From Paramacrobiotus metropolitanus (Eukaryota; Tardigrada; Eutardigrada; Parachela; Macrobiotidae): 64,000 nucleotides of DNA. Shown here piece after piece: positions 9,921 through 24,568 of this stretch (its first letter is position 1; every line of letters begins with the position of its first letter). The translations under genes were made by a program, and so were the position numbers. Location: contig NW_026570332.1 of the NCBI RefSeq assembly GCF_019649055.1, positions 372,001 through 436,000 of the forward strand. The letters are read 5' to 3'. The notes beneath the pieces were generated by a model, which saw nothing but the letters and a program-made list of their open reading frames with translations, was not told the DNA's origin and ran no database searches.

Positions 9921-11463
9921 ATGGACTCCGTTGATCAAGGTTTCCCATGGCGTTTTCGAGGCGAAGGTAATTCGTCCGTAGTTTTATATTCCGAAGTGAC
10001 TCCGCTGGTTTTGCGTTTGCGTAAAGTTCTTTTGAATCGTCCCACTGCAATGTGTGAACTGGAAAAGCACACGCTACGTGGGATTGTGGAGTATGTGGAA
10101 TTTGTGATAGCACCTCTGGTCTCTTCTCCGAAATGGATTCCGAAAATGACGGTAGTTGAGCTAAGAGATCGCTTGGTGGAAGTTTTGAAAAGGGTTCAAC
10201 TTGAACGCAATCCTTTGAGGGTGCGAGATAACCAAGCCTTCCATGACGAAGCTTTATTGATGCCTGATCTGGCATTTCTCCCTAAGAGTACGGATTGTGG
10301 TGAGTACAGTATTAAGTTTAAAGTTACAGACCACCTACTGGGTAGAGAGTACTGCTGATTGTGAGTAGTATCAGTACCCTAATATTGTAATAACAATATG
10401 GTCGATGAAGCCACGCGGTCAATAAAAATTAGTTCTCGTGGTAAATTTTTGCCTCGAAATAGTTGCAAACCATTCGTAGATTTAGCTTTTTTTTCTATTG
10501 GTTGTTGCCTTGTTGTTCAATTGCCTCTCGGGGCGTTTTCGAATTTGTCGGATCTCCTTGATAGAAATAGCCTAGATCGTTAAATTTAATTTTTGCTTAG
10601 ATGTTACCACCTGTTTTTCTGTGGAACTGAAACCCAAAGAGGGCATCATGCCTATTGATGTCCGTGCGCATCCCATCCGCCGGAAGTACAGCAAGTACGC
10701 TTTGAAGCAGCTCATGAAAGCCGAAGAAGGTCTCATCACGGGTGTGAATAACTATGATCCTATGGATTTGTTTTCCGGTGATACGACTTTGATGCGCAAG
10801 GCATTATATCATCTTATCTCAAATCCCCAGAATAATCTAAGGGTTTTTGTGAACGGATTGTTAGCTTTCGGATCCGATAGCTTTGGCTCCACCAATTTGG
10901 AAAGTGTAATGCGGCCGCTTTTACCGGACAGTGGCGATGAAAGTGTTGGCTCTTTTGTGGACTTGGTCTTGGACGCTTTGAACTTTTCCCACGAAAAGTG
11001 CCCTTCGGTCTTATCCGGACTGTGGGGAGCTCAAGCGCTTTGCGAGATAGATATAGAACCACTATATTCGCAATATCTGCAACTGTGTCGATTATTCAAC
11101 GAACGAAGAAATGTACGAAAGAATCTTGGAGTTGATGGTCCATATTATAGAACGGCTCCGTTTTGGACCGGCATTGGTTTAGCGTCGTTTGATCTTTCCG
11201 ATGACGACATAAATGCTATAACAAACTGCAGGAAATATTTGGCATCAGCTACGCTGAAAGATTGTTCCGTTTTTGTGACATTTAAACTGGTTGAATGTGA
11301 TTTACCTAGCGAATTACCTGTGATTACTTCGAAGCATGGCTCAAAGTTTGCCTTTCATGCCACATTGGTCGATTTGGATCCTAAGCCTTTTGAAAGAATT
11401 GAACGACATTATTTTGAAGCTAAAAAATTAATAAACATTGCTGAACGGCTGGGGTTACAATAA
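9921..11463 (+). CDS. IPPK: Inositol-pentakisphosphate 2-kinase
   Basis: Phosphorylates the 2-OH of Ins(1,3,4,5,6)P5 to make InsP6 (phytate), used in mRNA export and as a protein cofactor. Exons 9921-10299 and 10601-11463 join in phase (413 aa; human IPPK is 491). The start is the ATG at 9921; the frame is open upstream but has no earlier ATG. Family signatures: N-terminal W10-RFRGEG (ATP-binding lobe); FSVELKPKEG at ~residues 132-141, the hallmark IPK1 motif, immediately after the splice junction; and near the C-terminus VDLDPKPFERI followed by a HYFEAKK helix, matching the conserved DLDPKP motif. The short length reflects reduced loops rather than a missing motif. A poly(A)-like ATTAAA lies at 11571. 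The gene converges on METAP2. Confidence 0.92.
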
Positions 11464-11570
11464 CCAGTCGATTTCAGTTTTCTTAAAACTTTTTTACAAG
11501 TACTTGATAATTGATTGACTTTTTTTGCAGACAAGATTATTTTGTGCGATTTGTGATGTACCTAGAAGTG

Positions 11571-11576
11571 ATTAAA
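11571..11576 (+). terminator. Putative IPPK poly(A) signal (ATTAAA)
   Basis: ATTAAA lies 108 nt after the IPPK stop. It is the commonest variant hexamer and is well placed, but nothing here shows use. Confidence 0.4.
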
Positions 11577-11696
11577 GTTACAAATTTGTCTTACATGTAT
11601 CTTTACTGCTAAAACAAATTTACTGCTTGACGCCTAGATGTGGACTACTATTTGCAACAGTCAACAGATGATCGGCAAAGAACTGAGTTTTCCCAA

Positions 11697-11702
11697 TTTA
11701 TT
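11697..11702 (-). terminator. Putative METAP2 poly(A) signal (AATAAA)
   Basis: Canonical hexamer on the minus strand, ~310 nt downstream of the METAP2 stop. Confidence 0.4.
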
Positions 11703-12010
11703 ACTGCAACTTGGTTAATTTAAATAAAACTGAGAACAACAAAGATTGGGACTCATTAGCCTTATCAGAATTACCTGCAAACAGTGGTACGAAGACAACT
11801 GACAAAAACGAGACAACACTTTCAGTGAATTTCCTGAAATACCATCGACAAAAAATAATATTATTGTACCGCCTAAAGTGAATGAAATGGGAATTATGTA
11901 AATAGACCGCAATACCAAATCTGCACCAGCATTAAAGCCCTCAGTATGACTATTCGACATGAAACTAATGATGCTTATAGTGTACACAATAATCAGCGCT
12001 TTCACAGCAA

Positions 12011-14522
<2,512 letters not shown>

Positions 14523-17500
14523 ATGTCGGGAACAAGGCGATTGTCGCAGTCGCACGTCCCACAAGGGCCACAACAGCAGCATAATGGAGCAAATGACCCA
14601 TCACAGCTGACTGTTTTCGCTCCGTTACCGTCCGAAGCCGAATCCGCTGTTGGACAAAAGTCTTTTCTCTTCAAAGTGCTGAAAAAAGTAACAGGTGCGG
14701 TTAATTTGAAAAATGAATTGTCCATTTGACTGGTAAATCTTGTTTTGTACACTGGCTACTCGCAGTCAGTGCTGCAGCTTGACACTTGACAGCCTCTGGA
14801 CTGTCATTGTTTGTCTTTATCGTAATATCATTCCGTGCAACCACAAATTTAATAAATAAATTTGCCTGTTTTATTCGCCAGCAATTTTTTGATATTTTAC
14901 AATTAGGTACTTCCACTGGCTCTCTTTCATCTGCTTCCATTCCACATAGCAGCTATTCGCAGGCAGAGATGCACTTGGGGAATAATTCAACACAAAATGT
15001 GAATGGAGCTTTGGCCAGACAGCGCCATTATCCCCGGTCGATAGATCCGCATGGCAAGACCGAAGACGAAATGAGGGAGCAAACGCCTTCCTCTGGATCT
15101 TTTTTCTCTCCAGAATCGTCATTTCCTAGTCATTCAGAGGCGGCTGTTGAGAATGTACCAGGTGTTGCGATGGCCAGAGGCAGTAATAAAGAAGAGCATC
15201 CTCGAAATCTCGGAAGTGTGTTAGAGCGGATTAAATTTATTCGTTCGAAAGGCAGTCAGGTGGGCTTTTCCGGTATAAATTTTTAACGGATCCGAATAGC
15301 CGAAATAACCATGGACTGATGGGAATTTTATCAAATTTATTACTCAACAATTTCTTTTTATTTTATTGTAATTAAAGCATTGCCAGCAGTATTGCCAGAC
15401 TGTGTTCGGTCTGACCTATCAGTAATCAATGAATTTAATAAAAATTAACAAGACAGAACTAGTTAATTCCAAGTTTGCTACTGTACAGAATGTACAGAAG
15501 TGAATCATTTTCATTGATTTAATTACCATAGTTGTCTTAAAAACATCCTTAAGGAAAAAATCAACGCTTATCCGTCAGTATGCCCGTTCAATTTTATGTA
15601 CGAGTGCTTACTAATTTTTGTGCTCTTGTGTTTCTTTACAAGAATTTGCAGCCGTATCGCGACAACGATTTTAAGCAATATTGGATGCCGGATTCATCTT
15701 CGAAAGAATGTTATGATTGCGGTGAAAAATTCACAGCTTTCCGTCGTCGTCGGCATTGTCGCGTGTGTGGGCAGATTTTTTGTACGCGTTGTGCTAATCA
15801 GGAAATGGACGGTCGTCTGCTGGGTTACAGTGGTACAATCCGGATGTGCTCCTTTTGCTCTCAGGTAGTTCTGGGTGTTGTCCGCTACTCAGATGATCCC
15901 TCTTCGATGAACAACAATCCTGCCCAAAAACAAACCGCCACAGATGATGTTCCGGAATATTCTGCACGTTCTTTGCGTTATCAGTATGCCTTGTAGCTTC
16001 TCTGTTCTGACATACCGTCATTGATTTTCTTTCTTTCGCAGGCCGTTCAGTGGACAGTCAGAATCCGATAAAGGTACCGAATTGTCTCAGCCGCATCGGA
16101 CGCACTCCAACGATTTCCGTTCGTTACCGTTCGAGCAGTTACGGGAAATTTGGCTCGAAATGAACCATATCTCGGACGGATTAGAGCTGAAAATTCACCG
16201 GCACCGTTTTCGCGCATTTCCTGATTGTGTGAGCGGAGTGGAGATTGTCGACTGGCTGATAAAACGAAGCATGGCACCTAATCGTAAGATGGCTGTTCGT
16301 ATTGGGCAAGGATTACTAAATTTCAAGTTTTTGGACTGTCTTACTGGACACGATACCATTTTTGCCGACGAATATGCATTGTACAAACCTAAAACAGTGA
16401 CTAACGAACTAGAGGATGTGGGTATAGTGTCGAGTGTGGAGGCGATTGATAACGAAGAGCCAACATGGCTGCAAGAGATACAGCAGTTAGGTGAGATGAA
16501 GGCATCCCATTCGGATCCCAGTTTTGACTACAGCGTTTCGCCCGACGTGCGCGATCTCTTCATCCAAGAGTTTGGTTCTGAAGTGAGTTAAATTTATGCA
16601 CGAAGTGATATTAGGTAACTTTATTACGAGATATTTCATTTCAGTTGCAGAAAAAATTCGCCAAAAGAACAGACAGTATGGTTAGCCTCAGCAGTCAAGT
16701 TGATACTGAACATCCGCTGACAGTTTCGATAGACCCGTCGGAAACTGGCAGCGTTAATCATACTCCACCACCGTTGTCTCCTAGCACTTCTTATGCCCCC
16801 AGTGTCAGTATTCCGGAAGATGTGGCTTTTGGAAAAGTTGCTGAATTAGAATTTTGGAAAGTGCCCGAATCAGCTGAAATCAATTTCGAGTTGACGGAGA
16901 ACGAACACGTTATTAATGCATTAAATAGCGCCTTCCATCATCGTATTCGGACATTGCTGAACGAGCTTCAGGTACTAAGATCATTAGAAGATGGTACAGT
17001 AGCCGACGACAGCAAAAGTCGAGCTTTATGCATTTAATCAAATTTTGTGACATTGCTCCGGAGATTGGGTTATTTTTTTGCTTTTTCTTGGCAGCAGTAG
17101 TTTGCTTTGATCTGCTTCTAATGGCAATTTATATGTGCTAGACTTGGGAGGGATTGGACAACGAGTGGCATGAGCATATCCTAGCGTTGGCGACCAAAGT
17201 GACCGAAAATGTCAGTCCGTCGGTACATGAAAACGGCGACGAGATGGATATTCGCCAGTACGTTCACATCAAGAAGATTCCTGGAGGGAAACCAAATGAG
17301 AGCCGAGTAATTTTCGGAGTGGTCTGCACGAAACATGTGGCTCACCGCAAGATGCGACAGAACTTCATCAATCCGAAGATTCTGTTGTATAGTTCAGCTC
17401 TTGAGTATCAGAGAGTGGAGCAGAAATTTTCATCTCTTGAACCCATTATGCAGGTGTGTATTTTAATTGTTACGCGTCTTAATTCTTAGTTCCCTTTTGT

Positions 17501-20500
17501 CGTGTCTTTATTTTCTTGTACCGGCGAGACGTGATTGTGTGTAGTACTCGTAGAAATTTCGTATGTTGTGAAAAATTTTCCTACTTCTCGGAAAAGAGTT
17601 TCACGGTGAGTTTATATATTTTTCGATTTTGCAGCAAGAAGCCGAATTTTTGAAAAATTACGTGGCCAAGATTTCAGAATTCCAGCCCGATATTCTTTTA
17701 GTTGAACGGAATGTGTCCCGTTTGGCCCAAAATTATTTGTTTCAAGAGGGTATTACCTTAGCGGCGAATATGAAGGAGACGGTCATGAGACGAATAGCGC
17801 GATGTACTTCAGCGGACAAGTTTTCCATCATTGACGGACGTTTCACGAAACCTCGTTTGGGCACCTGTGCGAAATTCGATGTTAAATCGGTCGTACTGCC
17901 AGATGGACACTGCAAGGCATATATGACCCTGGATGGATGTCCAAAGCATTTGGGATGCACGGTTCTACTTCGGGGATCAGATAAAGACGTGCTTGTTAAA
18001 GTGAAAAAGATTCTGCGGTTTGTGATATACTGCCAGTATAACTGGAAGCTTGAGAAAGCTTTTTTGTTAGATGAACACGCAAAACCACCCGAAGGAGGGG
18101 ATTTGATTCGCCCCGCATGCTGTGAATTACAAGATTTTCGCGAAACTGCGCGCTCGTTTATGTCATCTGTTTCGCCGTTTGTTCACAATCTCATGCCGTA
18201 TTTAGAGTGGGGCGAACAGCTAAAGGAGCTCATACGAAATCGCTATAATCTTCCTCCAATTGTGTTCTGGTCCAAGTTACTAGACGGATATAAGTTTCCC
18301 AGTGTTATTAACGATGATACGACAGCAGCTGGCATGCCAATTATTTCCATTAAAAACGGGACAAAGGGACCACATCCTTTGCTGACCATGAAATTCACCA
18401 CAGGTGTTAATGATGTTAGCATTCAGAAAGCCTTAGCAAATTTCCGTGCGTATGGTGGACGAATTTCTACCAAGCCAGCTCTACAACGGCAAGGCAGCCA
18501 GCACCATGATTCGTTTGTTGAGAATTCTGACAGCACACCAAATCGAACCGGTCCCGTGGATTGCTTTGACATTTATCGCCACCAAAGACTGGCGATACTG
18601 TGCAGCATTCATGCGTGTGAACAGGAAAATATCAATGCTTCGTTTTGTGTCATGCCATGGATACTGTTGATAGAATTCTATGGCCGAAATGACCTAACTC
18701 TCGGCGATTACCTGGAGACATTTTGTTTCCGGGAGGATGCTCCTTGCCCTAACCAACAATGTCACAGAAATATGAAAGAACATTGTCGGAGATTCGCTTG
18801 TGGCGAGGCTGTGATCACCGTGACACTGAAGGAACTGGGTGATGGTAATAGTCAGAGTTTGAAGCGGCTTGTAACTTGGACATGGTGCAAAATATGCGGG
18901 TGAGTGGGAATGTAGGGTGCATCAGAATTACACCAGATCTTTAATTTGCAGTTACGCGCATTCTCTTTAATTAATGAGCTAGATTACTGTACTAATTGTC
19001 CTTAATTTATTGAAGGCAGTACACATGTTGAAAAGATGTATTTGTGATTTTCAGCGACGTTGGGCCGGTCGTACCCCTATCGGTTAATAGCAGTGCGTTA
19101 TCTTTTGCCAAATACCTGGATTTGCGTTTTCACGCTTCCGCGTACGTAAGTGCCGCTTGTGTATCTTGCCAGCATTCGTTGCATCGGGAGCATATCCAGT
19201 TCTTCGCGTTCGGCCGCACTGTGGCCGCATTCAAACTGAATGCAGTAAAAGTTCGTGAGATTGCCTCCCCGCCAGCCGTTATCGCTATGGATGACTACAG
19301 GAGCCTACCCGATCGACACGAACTGATCGAAATGGTTAAAGTAGTAGCGGTCAAGGGTCACAATGTTTTTGCCACGATAATCGAACTACTAAGTATTGTC
19401 CAAGGCGGAGATACAGATGAACGGCTGCAAAATCTACTGGCGACATGCCGCACCGAGAAGCAGTTGTTTAAAGACCGACTGGAGTGCCTTCAGGTTAAAT
19501 TGGCTTCGCCATTGCTTAAATTCAGTGGGGAATTACAACGCGAAGAAAAGGAACAACAGAGAGATTTTATTTGGGACATCATGGATACGTTGACGAATTT
19601 ACGACGGGAGGTCACAGAGACGGCTGCCAAATGGAGTGGATTGTTGGCCGAAATGAAGAAAAAGCATGAAAAGAGGGGAGCTATGAAATCATTTCAGTCG
19701 GCGCCTGAGTTGCTTCGCGAGGAAACCTCAGGTTTATCTATTCCGCCCGCCATTACAGAAGAAAGTCCGGTAAGAACAGTTTGGAAAAGTTACACAACTG
19801 GCAGGATTTTAATATTTCATACTGTTTAGCCTAGCCGAAAGTTTTCGATCGAAGTTGGAGACAGCGAAGAGAATGAAGAGTCTCAGGATTCAGTACAACT
19901 GGACGATATGTCCCCAGTGCATCAAGAACTCAGCGGGAGCGGAATGCATTATAGTGTCACCTCAGTTGGTTTTGCCGGAATGAGTGGAGAACGCGACCAT
20001 GTTGACAGTGGACTGAGCCGGACGCCGCAGACTGTTCGCAAATCAGTTGGATATGCAATCAATGCCATTCCGGTCCCATTGTAAGATTGTTGTTTTTTGG
20101 GGCAGCGGGGCTGCGGGTTGATAGTTTGCAAGTTTGGTAGTTTTCTTTTAGTTTTGGTAATGATATAAGACATCGTGTGTACGTAGAACCAAGTACTTAC
20201 TATAGTGTGAGATATAGTAAGTTAGTAAGTTTCTGGTAGAACTTACCAATGTACTACTTATTTGTTAGATGAGTACTTGTACTGAATGGGCAGTATTCGT
20301 AATATATATACACCGTTGCACTGTTAATATTACATAGCTGTGTTCTTTGTGTAGTCCTCCGAATGAGCACTATCTTGCTGGAGATTGTGAGAAAGTGCCG
20401 GTAATTGTTTACGACGACGAAATAAGCTCGATGATCGCCTATGTATTGACTTCGAAGGACTATGCCGATCAGATGGCAGAATTGCAGCGGAACACCAAGA

Positions 20501-22101
20501 AAGAACCAAGACAGTCGTAAGTTTGGTTCATCATGTAATGTATAAAGAATTGCGGAAAAGGTTATTTGATAATCTATATTTGTTAGGCGAAATGTTAGCG
20601 GTGAACCAGTTTCGAATAACACCCCGCGACAATCTACCTCATCAACGGATGGGCAGTCCAAGAACAGTGAGAGTGCGACAGTTTCATTACCTGTGGAATC
20701 CTCAGCTGTAACGCTTTCCGTCGATGCTGATGTTCTCGGTTAGCTGTGATTCTTGCCGTTATAATTGGCTAAGTTTTTAAGCGAAATTAGGATCAGCTTG
20801 GGTTTCGTTTTAAGTAATGTACTCACTGGTCAGTTTTGTTTGGTGATTTTTTGTTTTTATTATTTTCTGTACAGCATCTACGTCTAAGCCGAGCAACAAA
20901 GCTTTAACCAAGAGTGCGCCTGTGTCTGATACCAAGCAGAATTACATTGAAATGCAGTTTGCCGATTTTTGTGCGAAATTCTACTGCCGAGTATTTTTTC
21001 CGGAGGAATTTCGGCAGTTGCGCGATTTGGTTTTCCCTTACGGTGAAGACCGGTGCGTAATGTTTGGTTGAATTACCAAACCAACTTTCGTTTCCAGTTA
21101 CGAGTCGGGGATACTTTTCCAGGTACATACGTTCTTTGGCCCGTTGTGTTGCCTGGAAGGCTAGCGGTGGGAAATCTGGCTCGACCTTTTCCAAAACGGC
21201 GGACGGACGATTCGTTTTAAAACAGATGTCGAGGTTGGAAGTGCAGTCGTTTATGGATTTCGCTCCGCACTATTTTGCGTACATGAAACAGGCAGTGAAA
21301 GAAAAGGTAAGTGGTAGTTTGCACTCAGCGTCCGCTTTCCTTGCTTTTACTCTTTTAAGACGGCGCTTTATCTAGCGGCCGACTGTCCTAGCAAAAGTAG
21401 TGGGCGTTTACCGCATCGGATTTCGAAACTCCCAAACTGGAGCAGTTGCAAAGCAAGATCTTTTGATAATGGAAAATTTGTTTTATGGCCGTTCAGTGCA
21501 ACAGGTGAGCTACTGTCTGATAGATTTTGTACATGGTGATTCGAGTAAAATTTGCGTATTACTTGTACGATTGCGTTTGGAGTTCAGAACTTAATTAGAC
21601 TGGTTCTGCATTTCGTTCCCGTAGGCCTACGACCTGAAAGGGTCATTAAGGAATCGTTTGGCTACCACGGACGGTAAAGCCGATTCCGGCTCTGCTGAAA
21701 TGGTCTTATTGGATGAAAATTTCCTTAAACGAGCGTGTGAAAATCCTTTGTACATTCGACCACATGCTAAACAGTTCCTACGAAATGCCTTACGTACCGA
21801 TACGCAGTTTTTGGCCAGTCAATATGTGATGGACTATTCGCTGTTGGTTGGGGTGGACGAAGACAACCAGGAAATTTTGGTTGGGATTATTGACTATGTA
21901 CGAACATTCACTTGGGACAAACGCTTGGAGATGGTCGTGAAATCAGCTGGTATTTTGGGCGGCGGCACGGGCGTAGCCAAACTGCCAACGATAGTTTCCC
22001 CCGAGGTGTATCGAAGTCGTTTTGTGGAGGCGATGGATGGGTATTTCTTATCCGTGCCTGATCAGTGGTTTGGGCTGGCTAGGTATGTTCCAGGAATTTG
22101 A
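14523..22101 (+). CDS. PIKFYVE: 1-phosphatidylinositol 3-phosphate 5-kinase (PIKfyve/Fab1)
   Basis: Endosomal lipid kinase making PI(3,5)P2 from PI3P. Fifteen exons, all in phase: 14523-14694, 14907-15259, 15652-15983, 16042-16582, 16645-16971, 17142-17453, 17635-18899, 19055-19769, 19830-20080, 20355-20516, 20587-20738, 20875-21052, 21123-21306, 21376-21504, 21625-22101. This gives 1849 aa (Drosophila fab1 ~1809). Domains in order: Ser/Gln-rich N-terminus; FYVE finger (~186-247; YWMPD, RRRRHCRVCG, eight Cys) that binds PI3P; DEP (~310-395); TCP-1/GroEL-like chaperonin domain (~575-800) with MDIRQYVHIKKIPGG; Cys-rich/spectrin-like region; PIP kinase domain (~1550-1840) with FVLKQMSRLEVQSF, MDYSLLVGVDE and IIDYVRTFTWDKRLEMVVK. 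The DYS and IIDY motifs are intact, so it should be active. Poly(A) signal at 22203. Confidence 0.96.
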
Positions 22102-22202
22102 AGGCCGCGCCGCGCTACTTTTGCTTCCGGTACAATGTTTGCCTTTCTCGTTTCCCTGTGATTTTTTTAGTTTTGTATCTCCAGTTCAGTTAGTTTTTAT
22201 GA

Positions 22203-22208
22203 AATAAA
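22203..22208 (+). terminator. Putative PIKFYVE poly(A) signal
   Basis: AATAAA 102 nt after the stop codon; a second copy follows about 30 nt later. Confidence 0.5.
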
Positions 22209-22274
22209 ATGGAACGATTCAGATTTTTTCGGAAATAAAGTTCGATCGTTTATATTAATGCTGGCACTTTTAGT

Positions 22275-22280
22275 TTTATT
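22275..22280 (-). terminator. Putative DTYMK poly(A) signal
   Basis: AATAAA on the minus strand, about 220 nt after the DTYMK stop. Confidence 0.45.
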
Positions 22281-22501
22281 CATATAGCATATGTCAAGTG
22301 CTGGTACGGGCTTCGTGAAATGGCAAAAACTGAAAACACTGGAAAGATTTACATGATCAACAAAATATGCAACATTTATCCTCAATAAAAGATAGAGTTC
22401 CTACATTCGCACAAAAGTGTGCGATAACCAACAACACTGCTGCTAACATCAAAAGCATCAGTCAACCGATGACACGATGAATGGGATCCTTTCAAGCTTC
22501 G

Positions 22502-23810
22502 CTACTGACTCGATAGAACATTTGTCCGAAATGGTTGTCGCTCTTTAAGGGGAGATTTTTCATCCAGTCTTCCCGATTGGTACAGTAATTCAACCGGCTT
22601 ATGGGCATTCAACTCGCACGCTCTTAAAATGTTCGACAGTGCAGAACGCACTAGGGTTTCCGGTGTATCATGCGCTGACAGTATCTGAAAATACAATACA
22701 ATACTTATCGTTAAATAATTAATGAAAACAGGTATATATAATATAAAAAAATTAATAGCATCGAACATTCCGCTGGCATACCTTCCAAGAATCATCAAGA
22801 AGCTGATCATACGCATTGTGGACTTTCTCCTGGAACTGCACAGTTTCAAACCGCTCTTCCCCATAATTGCCACGCTTCAGTCCCTCCGAGGGCAAAAGGT
22901 CCAAATATAAAACAATGTCGGGTCTTAATAATCCACTTTCTTTCGCTTTACACCACTCCAGCGACAATCCCTAAGTATACGATCTATGTATACAAACTGC
23001 AAGCTATACAACCCGATGCTATTGGGTTACTGTTAAGTACTTCCAACGAAAAAAATCCATCATGCAAAAGAATGCAGCAATTTTAAAACGGGAACTGGGA
23101 AGTCGCTGAAATTTAAGATAATATATCCACCATGATCATAATTTAGAGAGAACAACGCGCTAAGAAAGTAACAAATTACTTAACACACTAGGTACTTACT
23201 AGGTAGTAACATCACATTTACAGTTTATCGTGTCTGTTTATGTTGAGACAGTTGTAAGTACCTTCGCAACACTATATGCTATGCCAGAATGAGCATAACG
23301 ATCAACGATCAAGACTTTCCCTTCCATAAGTTTTTGGAGCATTTGATCTCTAAAAGCAGGAAACTGTTAATTATTCAACAAATACAGACTACAGTCCGGG
23401 GATGTCAAATTCTTTCCGTTTGGTTACTTTACTGCGAAGCGCTGTGTTGTGAAGAGCATATGCGAAGTTTCTGGATTCAGTTCAATCCCACTAGACAGAT
23501 ATTTGTTAAGGGTGTCTCCGATAACGTTATCCTTACTTCGATCTGAAAATTATGGAATTATCGAAATAGTAATTCGAAACATGGAACTTATTAACGAAGC
23601 GCAGGAATGGAGTCAAGGAGATCACAATGGCAGTGACAACACTATGACAAGCGCTGCCTCAAGCCTGGTACCTGGAAAACGCATAAATTCCACAGGAATT
23701 TGCCGTTGCTCCAATTCTTTCACAAGAAGATAGGCTAGCGTAGTTTTTCCAGACCTATCCAGTCCCTCCAATACAATAAACGCTCCTCTGTTCAGAAGAT
23801 TCGTAGCCAT
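22502..23810 (-). CDS. DTYMK: Thymidylate (dTMP) kinase
   Basis: Makes dTDP from dTMP, an essential step of dTTP supply. Five exons (minus), all in phase: 23810-23672, 23542-23428, 23349-23262, 22970-22782, 22684-22502 (237 aa; human 212). Motifs: P-loop at residues 16-24 (GLDRSGKTT), the FPDRS segment of the dTMP site made across the first splice junction, LFTTQRFA, VDRYAHSG (DRY-type base), LRPDIVLYLDL, and GEERFE in the lid/substrate region. The extra length is a C-terminal tail (after ~210: YQSGRLDEKSPLKERQ) with no recognised motif. It is divergent from PARG, with 758 bp between starts. Confidence 0.94.
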
Positions 23811-24568
23811 CCCCGTGGTTTGAAAGGAATGATCAATATGGACAACAAATTCCAGAAGCGTTTACTGGCGTTCCGTATGCGAGTCAACGAGAGGAACCGG
23901 CAACCAGAGTATCAATCAAGTTACTCGTACGGTCATACTCCGCAAGCGAATCAGCTATACAAGTATTATTTTTAGTCGAATATAAACTTAGATGCGCTTA
24001 TAACTCAAAATCATAAAATATTGGCAAAAACAAATACTTAATACACAAATAACAAATTGATCCACGGATTGCTCCGAAATGCAGTTTGAAAAATTTTTAC
24101 CGCCAAAAGTTATAACATACGGTACTAATGGTAAAGTCGGTAATCATGTCGGAACACGAAATCCAGCTTGACTCCGTAGTGCCAGTACTCGTTGCCGCTA
24201 CTGGCTCCAATAGGCGGTTGTGCAGTTCCACAGCCAAACTAACAGTTGACCGCCACGCGTTTGGTCTCCCGGAAGTTTGCTTTGGAAATTTGTTTTATGA
24301 AAGCAAAAAGCAAACAGAAAAAGTGACAAGCAGTTTTTGAAAAGCACTGCAAACATTTCATTCGTCTTATAATCTTATTTTGCTGGTTTCGTGGATTTTT
24401 TAAGAATTATTCCTTAAATTTAGCGGGAAGGCGGTGACTGAATAACTTTGACCCGAGAAATTTTCTGGCGTCCAATCCCGCATTGCTAACCGAGTTTTGG
24501 GGCAAGTTTTGAGTCGGTTTTCCTCACAGTCAGCACAGGAAACATCGGGGAAACTTCGGCTGTCAGCT
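23811..24568. other. Divergent intergenic region (DTYMK/PARG)
   Basis: Candidate bidirectional promoter for two genes tied to S phase and DNA damage. Short open frames at 24128-24340 and upstream of 24569 have no family resemblance. A GGCGGGAA-like E2F site is not evident; GCGGGAAGGCGG at ~24422 is the nearest GC-rich candidate. Confidence 0.4.

Larger units (their letters stand above)
11464..12010. other. Convergent intergenic region (IPPK/METAP2 3' ends)
   Basis: Holds the 3' ends of both flanking genes. ATTAAA at 11571-11576 (plus) could serve IPPK. AATAAA on the minus strand at 11702-11697 could serve METAP2, giving it a ~310-nt 3' UTR. If both are used, the transcripts overlap slightly or nearly abut. 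Confidence 0.5.
22102..22501. other. Convergent intergenic region (PIKFYVE/DTYMK 3' ends)
   Basis: Contains AATAAA at 22203-22208 (plus; PIKFYVE) and an AATAAA on the minus strand at 22280-22275 (DTYMK). They lie only ~70 bp apart, so the 3' UTRs may overlap tail to tail. No other feature seen. Confidence 0.55.

Noticed and set aside
11715-12005. Minus-strand frame with hydrophobic stretches after the METAP2 stop
   Set aside because: Lies between the METAP2 stop and its likely poly(A) signal; METAP2 already ends at the conserved C-terminus, so this is 3' UTR.
24128-24340. 70-aa plus frame upstream of PARG
   Set aside because: No motif, not in phase with PARG; likely promoter or 5' UTR.
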